From Crambe crambe (taxonomy: Eukaryota; Porifera; Demospongiae; Poecilosclerida; Crambeidae), in contig OZ004590.1 in assembly GCA_963924555.1 (NCBI GenBank), positions 6,750,001 through 6,814,000 of the forward strand: a DNA stretch of 64,000 nucleotides. Reading direction: 5' to 3'. How positions within the stretch are numbered: the first letter of the stretch is position 1; every line of letters starts with the position of its first letter. The translations under genes were made by a program, and so were the position numbers. Below, in pieces: positions 32,397 through 43,074 of this stretch. The notes beneath the pieces were generated by a model. It did no database searches and was not told where the DNA came from. It saw only the letters and a program-made list of their open reading frames with translations.

Positions 32397-34844
32397 TCAA
32401 GAAGAAGAGATAGGAGGGGGCCACCCTGCACGAGTGGCAGCGGCATCATCATCATCATCATCATCTTCTAAAAAATGTGCTCGCCTTCTTCGTGCAGGGC
32501 GGCTGGTTGTTGTTGGAGAGGAAGTGGTGGTGGTGGTGGAGGACCGCCCTCCGCAAGTACTTGTAGTGGCTGTGGCTGTAGTAGTGGTGGCTGCTGGCCT
32601 AGACCTAGTCTTTTTTCTGGGCCTGGTTGTCTGTGGTGGTGGCTGTGGTGGTGCAGCGGATGTCCTGGACCCCGATCTTGTCACCTGCACCCGCTTTGGA
32701 GCGGGACGCGAGCGGCTTCGGGATCCAGAAGAACGGGGTCTTCTCCTCCCCGAACATCCTGGCCCTTGCTGCACCTCCGGGAAGTAGTCTCCAGACTGTA
32801 GAGGGAGAGAAAGGGAGGGAGAGGGAAGGAGGAAGAGAGAGGGAGGGAGAGGGAGGAAGAGGGAGGGAGGAAGAGAAAGGAAGGGAGAGGGAGGGAGAGG
32901 GAAGGATGAAGAGAAAGGGAGGGAGAGGGAGAGAGAGGGAAGGAGGAAGAGAGAGGGAGGGAGAGGAAGGAAGAGGGAGGGAGGAAGAGAGAGGAAGGAA
33001 GAGGGAGAGAGAGGGAGGGAGAGGGAGAGAGAGGGAAGGAGGAAGAGAGAGGGAGGGAGAGGAAGGAAGAGGGAGGGAGGAAGAGAGAGGAAGGAAGAGG
33101 GAGAGAGAGGGAGGGAGAGGGAGAGGGAGAGAGAGGGAGGGAGGAAGAGAGAGGGAGGGAAAGGAAGGAAGAGGGAGGGAGGAAGAGGGAGGAAGGAAGA
33201 GGGAGGAAGGAAGAGGGAGAGAGAGGGAGGGAGAGGGAGGGAGAGGGAGGGAGGGAGAGAATGATTAGGAGGTACAACTTTTTTTTTCAAAGCCAAAACT
33301 TACCAGAAGATTATTTGCTTCTTTTCGAATTACTTTATTTACTTCCCGGAGGACAGCTTCTTTGTCCCCTACATCGCCATCCAGTCCCCGCACTAAAGGT
33401 GACCCTGGATCCGCCAGCTTCCTCCTAATTTTAGCCCTCATTTTCCTGAGGGCACCTTCCATTTTCTCTTGTTTTAGGCGGTCCAGGGACACCGGCAAGT
33501 GGGAGACTTTCAGGTCCTCCACGGAGATGTCATGCTCTTCCATGAGATGTCTAATGTATGCATTGCCGGCCTGGACATGGTGGTCCTTGCCGTCATCTTT
33601 TGGGGGGACTCCCCGCCATTGTATGATGAAACAAGTCTTGATTTGGCACAATGGGCATCCTGATAACATAGAGGAGTCAAGACAACGAGCTGCTCTCAGT
33701 CGCTCCGTCACATCGCCTTTCTTGGCAGAATGAGCCTGAAAATAATGGACAAATAAATAAATGACAATACTTATTGAGAAGCTGCTTAGTCGGCTCTAGC
33801 TAATCGTATGTCATCATTTCCAAGATTTGCAACTTTTGGAAAGCTCTGAGGTTTTAAAAGAGCTATTCTTTTGGGACAAAATTATAGGACCGGCACATTT
33901 GAAATTATGACTCCTCAGTCTTTAACAGCCTCAAATTCTAATTTTAACTCACTAGTCGAGTGGCTTCGTCCTCCTGCCATACTTTCTTTGCTCTAATGAA
34001 TAATAACGAATAATTTAATTTAAAAAAAGTCCTGCTGGGACAAACATCTAACTGTGTAGAATATATAGGAGGGTATATATTATAGTCTTCACTATCAATG
34101 CAATGGCTGTAGCTACCTTGGTCTTCGATTAGGACGACCGGTGGCAGGACGACCGGTGGCAGGAGGACGACCGGCGGCAGGAGGACGACCGGCGGCAGGA
34201 GGACGACCGGCGGCAGGAGGACGACCGGCAGCAGGAGGATGACCGGCGGCAGGAGGACGACCGGTGGCAGGAGGATGACCGGCGGCAGGAGGAGGATTGC
34301 TAGGTGGATTTGTTGGAGGTGGATTTGTTGGAGGAGGAGGCGGAGGAGGAGGGGCAGAGGGGTAAGGGGTGGAAGAGTGTAAGGGGTGATGGGGAGGGTT
34401 GGACATGGGGGTTTGGTAGGGGAGTGATGGGGAGGAGGAGGTGGGGGGAGTATGGGCAGTATAGTAAATGGAGGAGAATGGGAGGCCAGTGCTAGGGGAA
34501 AAGGAGGAGGAGGAGGAAGAGGAAGAGGAGGAAGAGGAATGAGAGGAGGAGGAGGAGGAAGAGGAATGAGAGGAGGGGGTGGTGGAAGGGGGAAGGGCGA
34601 GGGGTAAAATGGGAGGGGAGGTGATTGAATAGGTGAGGTTGGTGGTGACAGGTGGCGCCACGAGGTCTCTTCCCCGTGTGCGGGAATCTCTTGGAGGAGG
34701 TGGTACCGCTCCACCTCCCCCATCGTCAGTTCCCTGCAATTGGGAAACTCTTAATGGGAGAGGTGGAGACACTCCACCCCCATCGAGACTAGTTCCCCAC
34801 AGACGGGTAGTTCTCCGTGAGGGTTGACTAGACATGATCTGCAT
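32397..34844 (-). CDS. Unrecognised multi-exon gene: Pro-rich, Cys/His exon, basic-acidic tail
   Basis: I do not recognise this protein. Visible parts in coding order: exon A (about 34844-34115) starts MQIMSSQPSRRTTRLWG or MSSQPSRRTT and is Pro/Ser-rich with a 6-residue repeat RPPAAG; exon B (33735-33304, 144 codons) reads AHSAKKGDVTERLRAARCLD, then CPLCQIKTC, DDGKDHHVQAGNAYIRHLME and EH, then a charged helix-rich part (RLKQEKMEGALRKMRAKIRR); exon C (32795-32397) is Arg/Ser/Thr-rich (RRRPRSSGSRSRSRPAPKR) and ends near EDDDDDDDAAATRAGWPP. The B to C splice (CTG|GTAAGT to CTACAG|TCT) keeps phase 0. The CxxC and HLMEEH spacing could be a long-loop zinc finger, and the tail suggests a nuclear protein; both are inference. 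The A to B junction is unresolved (phases differ at the obvious donor). A TATA promoter and non-coding first exon lie at 35.67-35.84 kb. Confidence 0.5.
32797..33262. repeat. ~465-bp pure purine/pyrimidine tract within an intron
   Basis: On the plus strand the tract is GGGAGGGAGAGGGAGAGA-like with essentially no pyrimidine interruptions apart from rare T. On the coding (minus) strand it is an uninterrupted CT tract that runs directly into the exon C acceptor CTCTACAG. It could form triplex (H-) DNA. Long Ser/Pro/Leu or Arg/Glu open frames across it are artefacts of composition. Confidence 0.9.
34133..34297. repeat. 18-bp coding-phase repeat (RPPAAG on the minus strand)
   Basis: About nine tandem copies of GGAGGACGACCGGCGGCA with GGTGGCA and GGATGAC variants. 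The 18-bp period keeps frame and encodes the hexapeptide PPAAGR/PPATGR/PPAAGH at the end of exon A of the minus-strand gene. Confidence 0.85.
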
Positions 34845-34849
34845 GTGTA

Positions 34850-35665
34850 GAAAGGAAATAATTAATCACAATAACTTCAAGAGCTCTGCTAGCTAGCTAG
34901 CCATGAAGCAGCACTGCTAGCTACATTTGAATTTCAAAATACAAGCCTTTTGTGCTCTTTTAGGCTTGAGCCTATCCAGCTAGCTATGGCTAAACTAGCT
35001 GTCTAATGAGTATGTTAAACTTCTAAAGCTGGAATTCTGCTATAGCTAAAATAGCTTGCTGGCAGAGCATGCAGCTGCTAACCATGTTGGCAGATTCAAA
35101 ATGCAAGAGCACAGTTAGCCAAATAGCTGCTTGAGGCTATAGCTGGCTAACCTGGCAGCAAACTAGAAAATGGCAGAACTATAATTATGTTGGCAACTTG
35201 CAGACTAAGACCACAGTTTCTGCTTCTTGAGAGATTGCTAGCTAGCTAACCAAGCTAAGAATAACTGAGTCTGAGAGCAAACTAAAGAAATAGTAACTAG
35301 GTATGTTGGCAATTCAAAACTCAAAGCTAGCTAAAGTAGCCAGCAAATATAGCTAGCTATAGCTAGAGGTTAGTTGGCAGCAAACTAAAGAAATAGCTTA
35401 GCTAGCTCACCGTCTATGCTGGGAAGAAAGAAAGATTGCAAACTTCAACTATAGCTGTAAACCTAACCGATAGAGCTAGACGACAAAGCTATAAATTAAT
35501 GCATGGCATGTCTTCGCTGGCAATTTAGCTACCGTCTTTGTTGGTAGTGTTTGCAGTCAGGCAGTGCTGCATTAGTCTCACGATGGCTAGCCAGCAAGAA
35601 AGAAATTTAAACTGCTGTTTGAGTAACTATAGATAGCTAGACTTATAAGATAGATAAACTAGACT
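34850..35665. other. AGCT-rich first intron of the unrecognised minus-strand gene
   Basis: Dominated by TAGCTAGC words, with weak ~90-bp repeats around ATGTTGGCA and AGCAAACTA. Includes TACATTTGAATTTCAAAATA (about 34921), the reverse complement of the block at 30571-30596. Taken as intron 1 because it lies between the donor-like GGTGGTAAGTGAAG (35670-35683) and exon A. Confidence 0.45.
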
Positions 35666-35842
35666 TCACTTACCACCAATGAAGGGAGCACTCGAACTCA
35701 ATGCAACTTCGACTCGGACTCGAACTCAATGCAACTTCGACTCGGACTCGAACTCAATGCAAGAACTCAATGCAACTTCAACTCGCTTCAGCAATGCTTA
35801 CTCTGCATCTGGCGCGCTCGTAGCGGGCGAAGACTTTTTATA
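35666..35842 (-). promoter_or_regulatory. TATA-type promoter and first exon of the minus-strand gene
   Basis: Reading leftward: GTGTATAAAAAGTCTT (TATA box about 35842-35831), GCCCGCTACGAGC, then a 5' exon with three partial copies of a ~27-bp repeat (TTGCATTGAGTTCGAGTCCG), then CCCTTCATTGGTG followed by the donor GTAAGT (about 35678). A canonical TATA box is notable because none was seen in the other promoters here. A palindromic GCATGCGCAG lies upstream at about 35854. Confidence 0.55.
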
Positions 35843-36401
35843 CACGAAATAGAGCATGCGCAGATGATCCTGGTGCATGCACCCTCATTAAACTTCAGAA
35901 ATGTTTCCACCTTGAGAAAAGGATGCCAAGGTGAGTTACAGGGGTAGATCCAAGGGAGGGGCATTGGGGAGGGGGGGGGCAGATACTCCCCTCTTTTTCT
36001 AGCTACTAAACTTCACTTTTGCAGCCATGCAGGTATGACACTATTATGAGCACACTGATGACTAATCGCATTAAAGTGGGTGTTTCTAATCAAAAGTGGG
36101 CATGGTTTTGAATCCCCCACCATGCACAAGCACATGGATGGAAAAGAAAATTCCTGGACCCGCCCCTGGAAAGCTGACTGTTTCCCATAAGCCTAGAGAC
36201 CTTGCATGTAAAGTGGTCAGAGATGTTCATCCAATGAAGGTCACAAAAACTGAATGGTCAAGTAGAAGGAGAGCCAACACATTATTGACCCAGCAAACTG
36301 AGGGAGTATACAGTGGAGCCTCTGCATGAATATTACAAGGACACTTAACTTGTGGGGACAGTCATATGTCACTTGTAGGGTTTACACCAATGGGAGTATA
36401 C

Positions 36402-36936
36402 AAATATTAAAGGACACTGGGGGACATTGGACAGCAAATGGGAACCTCTGAATATTAAAAGGACACTGGGGGACATTGGACAGCAAATGGGAACCTCTGA
36501 ATATTAAAAGGACACTGGGGGACATTGGACAGCAAATGGGAACCTCTGAATATTAAAAGGACACTGGGGGACATTGGACAGCAAATGGGAACCTCTGAAT
36601 ATTAAAAGGACACTGGGGGACATTGGACAGCAAATGGGAACCTCTGAATATTAAAAGGACACTGGGGGACATTGGACAGCAAATGGGAACCTCTGAATAT
36701 TAAAAGACACTGGGGGACATTGGACAGCAAATGGGAACCTCTGAATATTAAAAGGACACTGGGGGACATTGGACAGCAAATGGGAACCTCTGAATATTAA
36801 AAGGACACTGGGGGACATTGGACAGCAAATGGGAACCTCTGAATATTAAAGGACACTGGGGGACATTGGACAGCAAATGGGAACCTCTGAATATTAAAAG
36901 GACACTGGGGGACATTGGACAGCAAATGGGAACTTC
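36402..36936. repeat. 49-bp tandem repeat, about 11 copies
   Basis: Near-identical units: GGACACTGGGGGACATTGGA, CAGCAAATGGGAACCTCTGA, ATATTAAAA, with one or two A deletions. The preceding sequence ACAGTGGAGCCTC (36310) and the word AACCTCTGAATATTAAAAGG resemble the ACAGTRGAACCTC MITE family, so the array probably grew from such an element. Units of 49 and 48 bp do not keep a reading frame. Confidence 0.9.
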
Positions 36937-36939
36937 TGT

Positions 36940-38014
36940 CATTGTAGCTAACTTGTAGGGAAGTTACAATCCTCTCTTTAGCTCAGGGGGGAAAAAATGT
37001 GTGGGACCTTGCATGAAGCTGTCCTATTGTGTCTCAAAGGTCATGCAGTTCTGTGCTGACAACCTGACTCTAGTTAATGAATGACTTCATCATGTTTCAT
37101 GCTGCTGTGTACCATACCATATATGGACACTAAAACTGCAGGATTTTTGTCCATGTTGTCATGTTTCATCACCAACTTCCCAGTGAATGTGTGCACAGCA
37201 GTGTCCACTCCAGTACACCACCATCTTCCCAACCTATAGCTAGTAGCAGATACACTTATCTAGTGGCCATGGGGTGCTGAGAGCTGAAGTGATGTGTTTT
37301 GATGCGATGATGATGTGCATCACTAAGTAACAGTAACTATACATGTCTGCATTTCTTACATGGATGGAAATAACAGCCACACCATATTGCAATATGGGCT
37401 AGTCCTCACATTGTACTGTATACACAACATGCATGAAAGGGTCTGTATCTTTCTCCAGGTGGTGTCCAATAGTACTGATCACAGAGAATGGCAACTCACC
37501 ACTCTAAATCTGTGCATCCATTGCTGATGCAGTACAGGATGCAGTCCTTGAAACAAAGGAGAATCTTTTACAGGTAGCTAGTTACAACCTTAATGCTTAG
37601 TATGATTACAACTGTAGCTACCTACCCATGCACATTGTGATGCATGCATGTACTAATGCTGACATTTTAAAATTATTTGGGTTGAGTGTTTATTGCCCAG
37701 TGTTTTGAGTCATAGGAAACGGTAAAGGTTGAAGGTTAGCTGCCCTGCATCAGATTTGTGGATCACAAACCCTGTAATTGTATTTAAATCTGACAACCTT
37801 TAGCTCATGGAACACATCCTGCACACAACAGCAGGTGGTTGTGGATGATTGTGTTGAACTGTGCTGCTTCTCTTGTTCCTCTTGCTTCCTCCTCTTCTCC
37901 TTAAGACTTCCAGTGCATCAGAATGGACCAGCTCCACTCATCACATGCCAAGAGTGGTGTGGCCTACCCCTTCATCTCCTTGAGACAAGGGTTAAATGAG
38001 CAGAGTTTTACTTT
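36940..38014. other. No gene recognised
   Basis: Intergenic DNA between the 49-bp array and the rearranged P450 fragment. Short frames only. A minus-strand frame at about 37205-37075 (containing GVDTAVHTFTGKLVMKHDN) is open but matches no family I can name. Confidence 0.4.
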
Positions 38015-38442
38015 ACCTCACTCTCTTCCCCTGCATTCAGTCTGGAGTAGAGCCTATCTGCCTCCTTCTTTGCTACTCTCTGTGTTACCTGTGGAGCATG
38101 ACCATCCTATATCATGCATGTAGTCATTGAGAGAAAGATATTGACCTTCACAGACTCCATAAAGTCTTTTGATAGTTTATTATTGTATATTTTATAGAGT
38201 GGTAACTCCGCCATTACTCGCCAAACAAGCGCTATAAAAGTACTGACAGCATCGATAAACTCCTGGTCCTCCTTAGAGGGATTGGCCACCACATTCAAGT
38301 CATTACCAAAGACAAACTTAGCAGATACTGAAAGATAAAATTCATAATTTCATGTCAAAGGTGTGCACAACATACTTTCCATAAAGAGTCTTTTAATTGG
38401 TGGACCCACATCCGTGATGAATCCATCACTCCCTCGAGCTGA
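38015..38442 (-). pseudogene. Inverted P450 fragment (exon 3 end, exon 4, exon 5 start), copy 5a
   Basis: Reads as the reverse strand of the P450 copies. From right to left: the GSDGFITDVG..IKRLFME exon end, then SAKFVFGNDLNVVANPSKED and FIALVWRVMAELPLYKIYNN, then VTQRVAKKEADRLYSRLNAG breaking off after EESE. The ends at 38015 and 38442 fall inside exons, so this is a broken inverted piece and cannot be spliced to the plus-strand exons that follow. Confidence 0.88.
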
Positions 38443-38449
38443 TCAAGTT

Positions 38450-39622
38450 CCCTGTTCTCTTTGTACTAAGAAAATACCAAAAGAAGAAAGCTGCTCTGGA
38501 AGAGGAGGTGAATGCTCTGAAAAGGAGAAATGCACAGAACTCTAGTGATGCCTTGGAATCCCAAATTGCTTCAATGTACAAATTATCCATTGAAATGTCC
38601 TTTGAAGAAATGGAAGTTTGTGGCTCAAACTACGAGTTTATTTGCTGTGATGAAGAGATTTCTATGGACACCGAGTTGTCTACCTTATTGGAGAAAGGCT
38701 ATGGAAAGGATACAAAAACAGCAATCACTATAATTGAAAAAGTTTTCCCACCCCCTGCAAAGCGTCCCAAAACTCTGGACAGTCTTTCCCCCAAGCCACC
38801 CGTTTGTTCAGGTAGTCCGTCTGAATTAGCTCAAGCCGACTTGAACAAGCTCAAAGAGTCACCACCTTACTACCACTGGATGGCACTTCTTCTACGGGAC
38901 GACAACGGAATGGAAGTGAAGTCTGTACTGGGAGACTCCAAACAGGCCACAGCTCAACAGCTCTCTTCAATGCCCTACTTAAAGGGATGCATGCTGGAGT
39001 CTTTCAGGTAGCTAGCTAAGACCATGCATGAACTAAATCAACTGTAATAGGTTCTGTTGATACCACTCTTATATAGACTTCAGAGCACTATATTTGGTAT
39101 CATACAACTTCTTAAAGAAGATTCTGTCCTACTTGGTTATCAGATTCCAACAAATGTAACTCACAATAATAATTTTATCAGGTTTTTTTGCAGACCACAG
39201 TGATATATTCTGGGTATAGTGCTGGTAGGGATGAGAAGCTTTTCCCTAACCCCATGAAGCTTAATCCAGAGAGATGGAAGAGAGATGAGTCGCATGCATT
39301 TGCCATTCAACCTTTTGGATTTGGACCTAGAGGATGCTATGGTAAGATTCATGCATGGACTTCTTCTATTCCAGTAGTTTACTTACTGTCATTCGTAGGT
39401 CGGCGATTTGCAGAATTGGAGCTTAAACTTTTGTTGGCACAGGTAGGTTATCTATGACCTATGACCTATTCTTCTGGTGCTAATAATAATAGTGACAATA
39501 ATTTTTAGATGGTGTACAACTTTGAGATGAGTACAAACATTGATGAACTTCCAGTAATAATAAAGGCCACCACAAAACCAAGTGGAGATGTTCCCATAAG
39601 ATTTGTAGACAGAAGAGATTAA
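38450..39622 (+). CDS. Chimeric reading frame: unknown coiled-coil segment fused to the C-terminal half of a P450 (copy 5b)
   Basis: From about 38472 the plus strand reads QKKKAALEEEVNALKRRNA, a charged heptad-like stretch, then a region ending MALLLRDDNG, of no family I recognise. At about 38912 it passes without a frame break into P450 exon 6 (VKSVLGDSKQATAQQLSSMP ... LESFR). Exons 7-10 follow with intact splice sites and frame: LGYQIPTN, LNPERWKRDE, FGFGPRGCYG and IRFVDRRD, stop at 39622. The I-helix and everything N-terminal are missing, so it cannot be a working P450. The start codon and upstream exons are uncertain. It may be a pseudogene or an expressed chimera. Confidence 0.5.
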
Positions 39623-39865
39623 TTCTTGACATCTTTTTTCTATTAATGTATTGTAAATATCCTGTATAGCTCTAGACTACATTTCTCCTCAAGTACTCAC
39701 AGTACTGTATATAGATATCTACTATAATGTATAATTTAATAACTGCCACCTAACCGCACACACATGTAAACAACTCCAGCTTAAGTTCAAAGTCCACTCG
39801 TAGACTTTTTTTTTTAAAGGAAAATACATCTCAGACATGACTGGATGTTAACGGTTAGCTATCAA

Positions 39866-42800
39866 CTAGCTGGTGTTAATTTTCTGATTATGTTTGTGCA
39901 GTATTTGTTCCACAACAGCTGGGTCAGCCAGAGTGGACACATCTCCCAGTTCCTCTGGCTTATTGGCTGCTATTTTCCTCAGAATGCGTCGCATGATCTT
40001 TCCTGAACGAGTTTTAGGCAAGCCTGGCACAATCTAAAAACCAGTATGAATAATTATGGCATCCATTGATATTGGTGAAGTTCCAATATTTACCAGCATC
40101 AACTGAGGGACTGCGAACCCACCAATGTGCTTCTTGACTAATTGCTGCAGGTCTTTGATAATGTCTTCCTCTGAATCTTTCACTCCATCTTTGAGAATAA
40201 CAAATGCGTAGATATCTACAAGAGAATAACAAGTCATTAAGGACAGCCATGCCCCCTTTCATGTAGTCTGGCGTCGCCACTATGCCAGGCTAGGTTCATT
40301 ACCTTCTCCATAGACATCATGAGGGTAGCCCACCACGGCTGTCTCTGCAATTCTTGCATCGTGATCCTAATGAGAACAATAACTGACCCACAAGCCCACA
40401 TTTAATACTCATCCTTTATCACCATGTAGCTTTCGATTTCAGCAGTTCCTATCCGGTGACCTTTGACATTGATGACATCATCAACGCGGCCAGTGATCTG
40501 ATAGTCCCCCTCGGCATCTCGCAGAGCCCCATCTCCACTGAAATAGAAGCCAGGATACGGCCGGTAGTACACATCCAGGAACTTCTCATGGTCACCATAG
40601 ATAGTCCGTGCCATCCCAGGCCATGGTTGTTTGACACACAAGTGACCAGCTGTATTAGGGCCATGTTGTTCTTCACCCTTTAATAAAGAAAAAATATTCA
40701 AATAATTAGTCCACACACTAAAGAGGTACAGAATCATTTACACAGTTACACAGTTCTTACCTTTTCATTGACTAGTGCTGGGACGATACCCCAGAATGGG
40801 CGAGTAGGGAAGCCAGGTTTGGGGGTGGAGTTATTGGAAGATGGGCGAGGTGTTATCATGATTCCACCAGTCTCTGTGGTGATATAGTGATGATGTAATG
40901 ATCATGTTAAAGTGCAGTGTGGTGTATAATTTACCTGTCTGCCACCATGTGTCCACAACAGTAGCGTTCCCCCCACCAACCACATTGTGATACCACTCCC
41001 ATGCCTCATCATTCAGAGGCTCTCCAACTACAAAACACAACAGAATATATAGCAGTTGCTTACCTCACCCCATCTTATATCTTGTCCCCCTCATATCCCC
41101 TCCCTCTCATGTTTTCCCTACCTCCACCTCCTCCCCTCATTATGGTTGATTGTTAGGTACAAGACTCACCACATCCTAAAATTCTCAAGGAGGAAGTGTC
41201 GTACTTCTTCACCCATGAATCACCTGACTTCAGCAGAAGACGAATTGCAGTTGGTGACGTGTAGAAATGTGTTAACTTCAAGCGTTCCACCATCTCCCAA
41301 TATCGTCCTACACATGAGTAAAGAGACAATAAGTGTTGTTATAGAACGACCATGGCAGCTGTTTACCTGGGTCTGGGTATGTGGGGACACTTTCAAAGAG
41401 CACTGTTGTGCCTCCATTGCAGAGCGGGCCGTAGACCACATAGGAGTGTCCAGTGATCCAACCAATGTCCGCCACACAGGCAAACACTTCTTTATCAGGA
41501 TGGTAGTCAAAGGCATACTTCACACAGTAAAGAGAAAGACATGAATGGTCAGCAATGAACAGACTGAATGACCTACCTGTTGTGTGAGAGAGGCATAGAG
41601 AAGGTAGCCAGCCTGGGTGTGGACTATCCCCTTGGGCTTGCCAGTGCTGCCGGAGGTGTAGAGCATAAAGAGTTTATCCTCACTGTCCAGGGGCTCTGGA
41701 GGACAACTGCTGGACTCCTTAGACATGGCCTATATCACATCATACTTTTTAATATTTGCAGGGATCCCCCCATACAGTAACACTCACACCTCTTCCAACC
41801 AGACATCTCTGCCTGTCTGCATGTTGACCTGGGCACCAGTCCTCTTGGTCACAAACACTCTCCGGACACCATCCGCCCCTTCCACTGCGTTGTCCACAGT
41901 GGCCTTCAGAGGAATGATCTTTCCACCTCGCTTGCCCTCATCAGACGTCATCACTACATTAGCTGAAGCTGTAAAATAAGAAATGTTCCACAATATATAT
42001 TGTTAATGTCATGTGACCCATCATTCCTCATCTCATAGAAGCAATTATGTGCTGCTGCAATAAGCTCCTCAATAAGCTCCTCCCACTACATGCTCCAATA
42101 AGCTCCTCCCACTACATGCTGCTCCTCCCACTACAGGCCCTCTCTCTCCTCACCATCAGTGATCCTTGCACGCAGAGATTCAGCACTGAAGCCAGCAAAC
42201 ACAACACTATGTGAAAACAATAGTACAATACAAATAATATCATTGAATAACTATCCCTACCTGTGAATGGCCCCAATACGGGCACAGGCGAGCATGGAGG
42301 CCACTAGCAGAGGTGAGACAGGCATGTAGATGGCCACACGATCTCCTTTCTTCACTCCATCACTCTTCAAGGCATTAGCTATTCGACATGTCATCTCCAG
42401 CAGTTCTCTGTGAGGGCATATTAACAGAAGTGATCCACTACTGCTCAGTGTGGTGTCCTGGGCTAACCTGTAGGAAACTGCTTGTGACTCTCCAAGACCA
42501 TCTTTTTCCCAAATGATGGCTGTTTTATCAGGGTCTCTCTCTGCATGCCGGTCTACCATATTAACTAGAGGAGGAGGGAAGGGAGGAGATATATAAATAC
42601 TCAGCCCACACCCCTGCCACTCCCACCCTCCCACACACCTTCCCCTCTTCACCCTTTACCAACCCAGGCCTGCTTCATTCCTCACCAGATGCATTTATTT
42701 TTCCTCCATTGAACCAGCTGATCCGACCCTCGGTCATGTCACAGTCCATGACCTGGTCGAACTCTTTGAACCATTTGAGCCTCCTCCTAGCCAGATCACC

Positions 42801-42983
42801 CCAGAATAGTTCAGGGTGCTTGACACTCTCTTCGTACAAAGCAGCATGGTTGGGAGACACGGAAGACAGCTGGAGGGGGTAGCTGACAGTACTCAAATGT
42901 TTCACACTCAGCTGCAGCTTAAAACTGTCGCCGTAGAAGCTAAGGAACCTCCTACCAGTAGCATATAAGCGCCGCAAACTCAT
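39866..42983 (-). CDS. ACSS1: Acetyl-CoA synthetase (AMP-forming), copy 2, with mitochondrial-type presequence
   Basis: Paralogue of the gene at 5533, on the opposite strand and about 30 kb away. Start at 42983: [20 protein letters not shown] is Arg-rich, has no acidic residue before its C-terminal end and can form an amphipathic helix, so import into mitochondria is predicted. It then joins the shared [19 protein letters not shown]. Further landmarks: [14 protein letters not shown] block (42390-42300), [11 protein letters not shown] (about 41660-41625), [20 protein letters not shown] (41470-41410), [20 protein letters not shown] (about 40540-40480), and [16 protein letters not shown] near 40015-39970, stop at 39866. 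Introns are small; one has a short TAAGCTCCTCCCACTACATG minisatellite (42060-42140). No breaks seen. The ACSS1 symbol rests on the presequence and is tentative. Confidence 0.9.
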
Positions 42984-43074
42984 TATTCTCTATCAGAGTC
43001 CCATGTCATGGAAATTATTCAGCAACTGGGCCCCGCCCCCTATGATATGAAGAGGCGGGGCTGGAATGTCAATA

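Noticed and set aside
32627..33296. Arg/Glu/Gly-rich and Ser/Pro/Leu-rich long frames over the purine tract
   Set aside because: They follow from the GA/CT composition. The minus-strand gene splices across the tract with good GT/AG sites in phase.
33944..34723. Alternative Pro/Leu-rich 259-residue frame overlapping exon A
   Set aside because: It is the +1 shadow of a low-complexity exon. The frame with MSSQPSRRTT and the hexapeptide repeat is preferred because its start follows the promoter, though this choice is not certain.
36402..36936. 49-bp repeats as a CRISPR array
   Set aside because: The whole unit is conserved with no variable spacer; it is a minisatellite.
37075..37205. Possible P-type ATPase fragment (minus-strand GVDTAVHTFTGKLVMKHDN)
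   Set aside because: The resemblance to flippase TG-D/E-T segments is only a few residues, with no flanking exon support.
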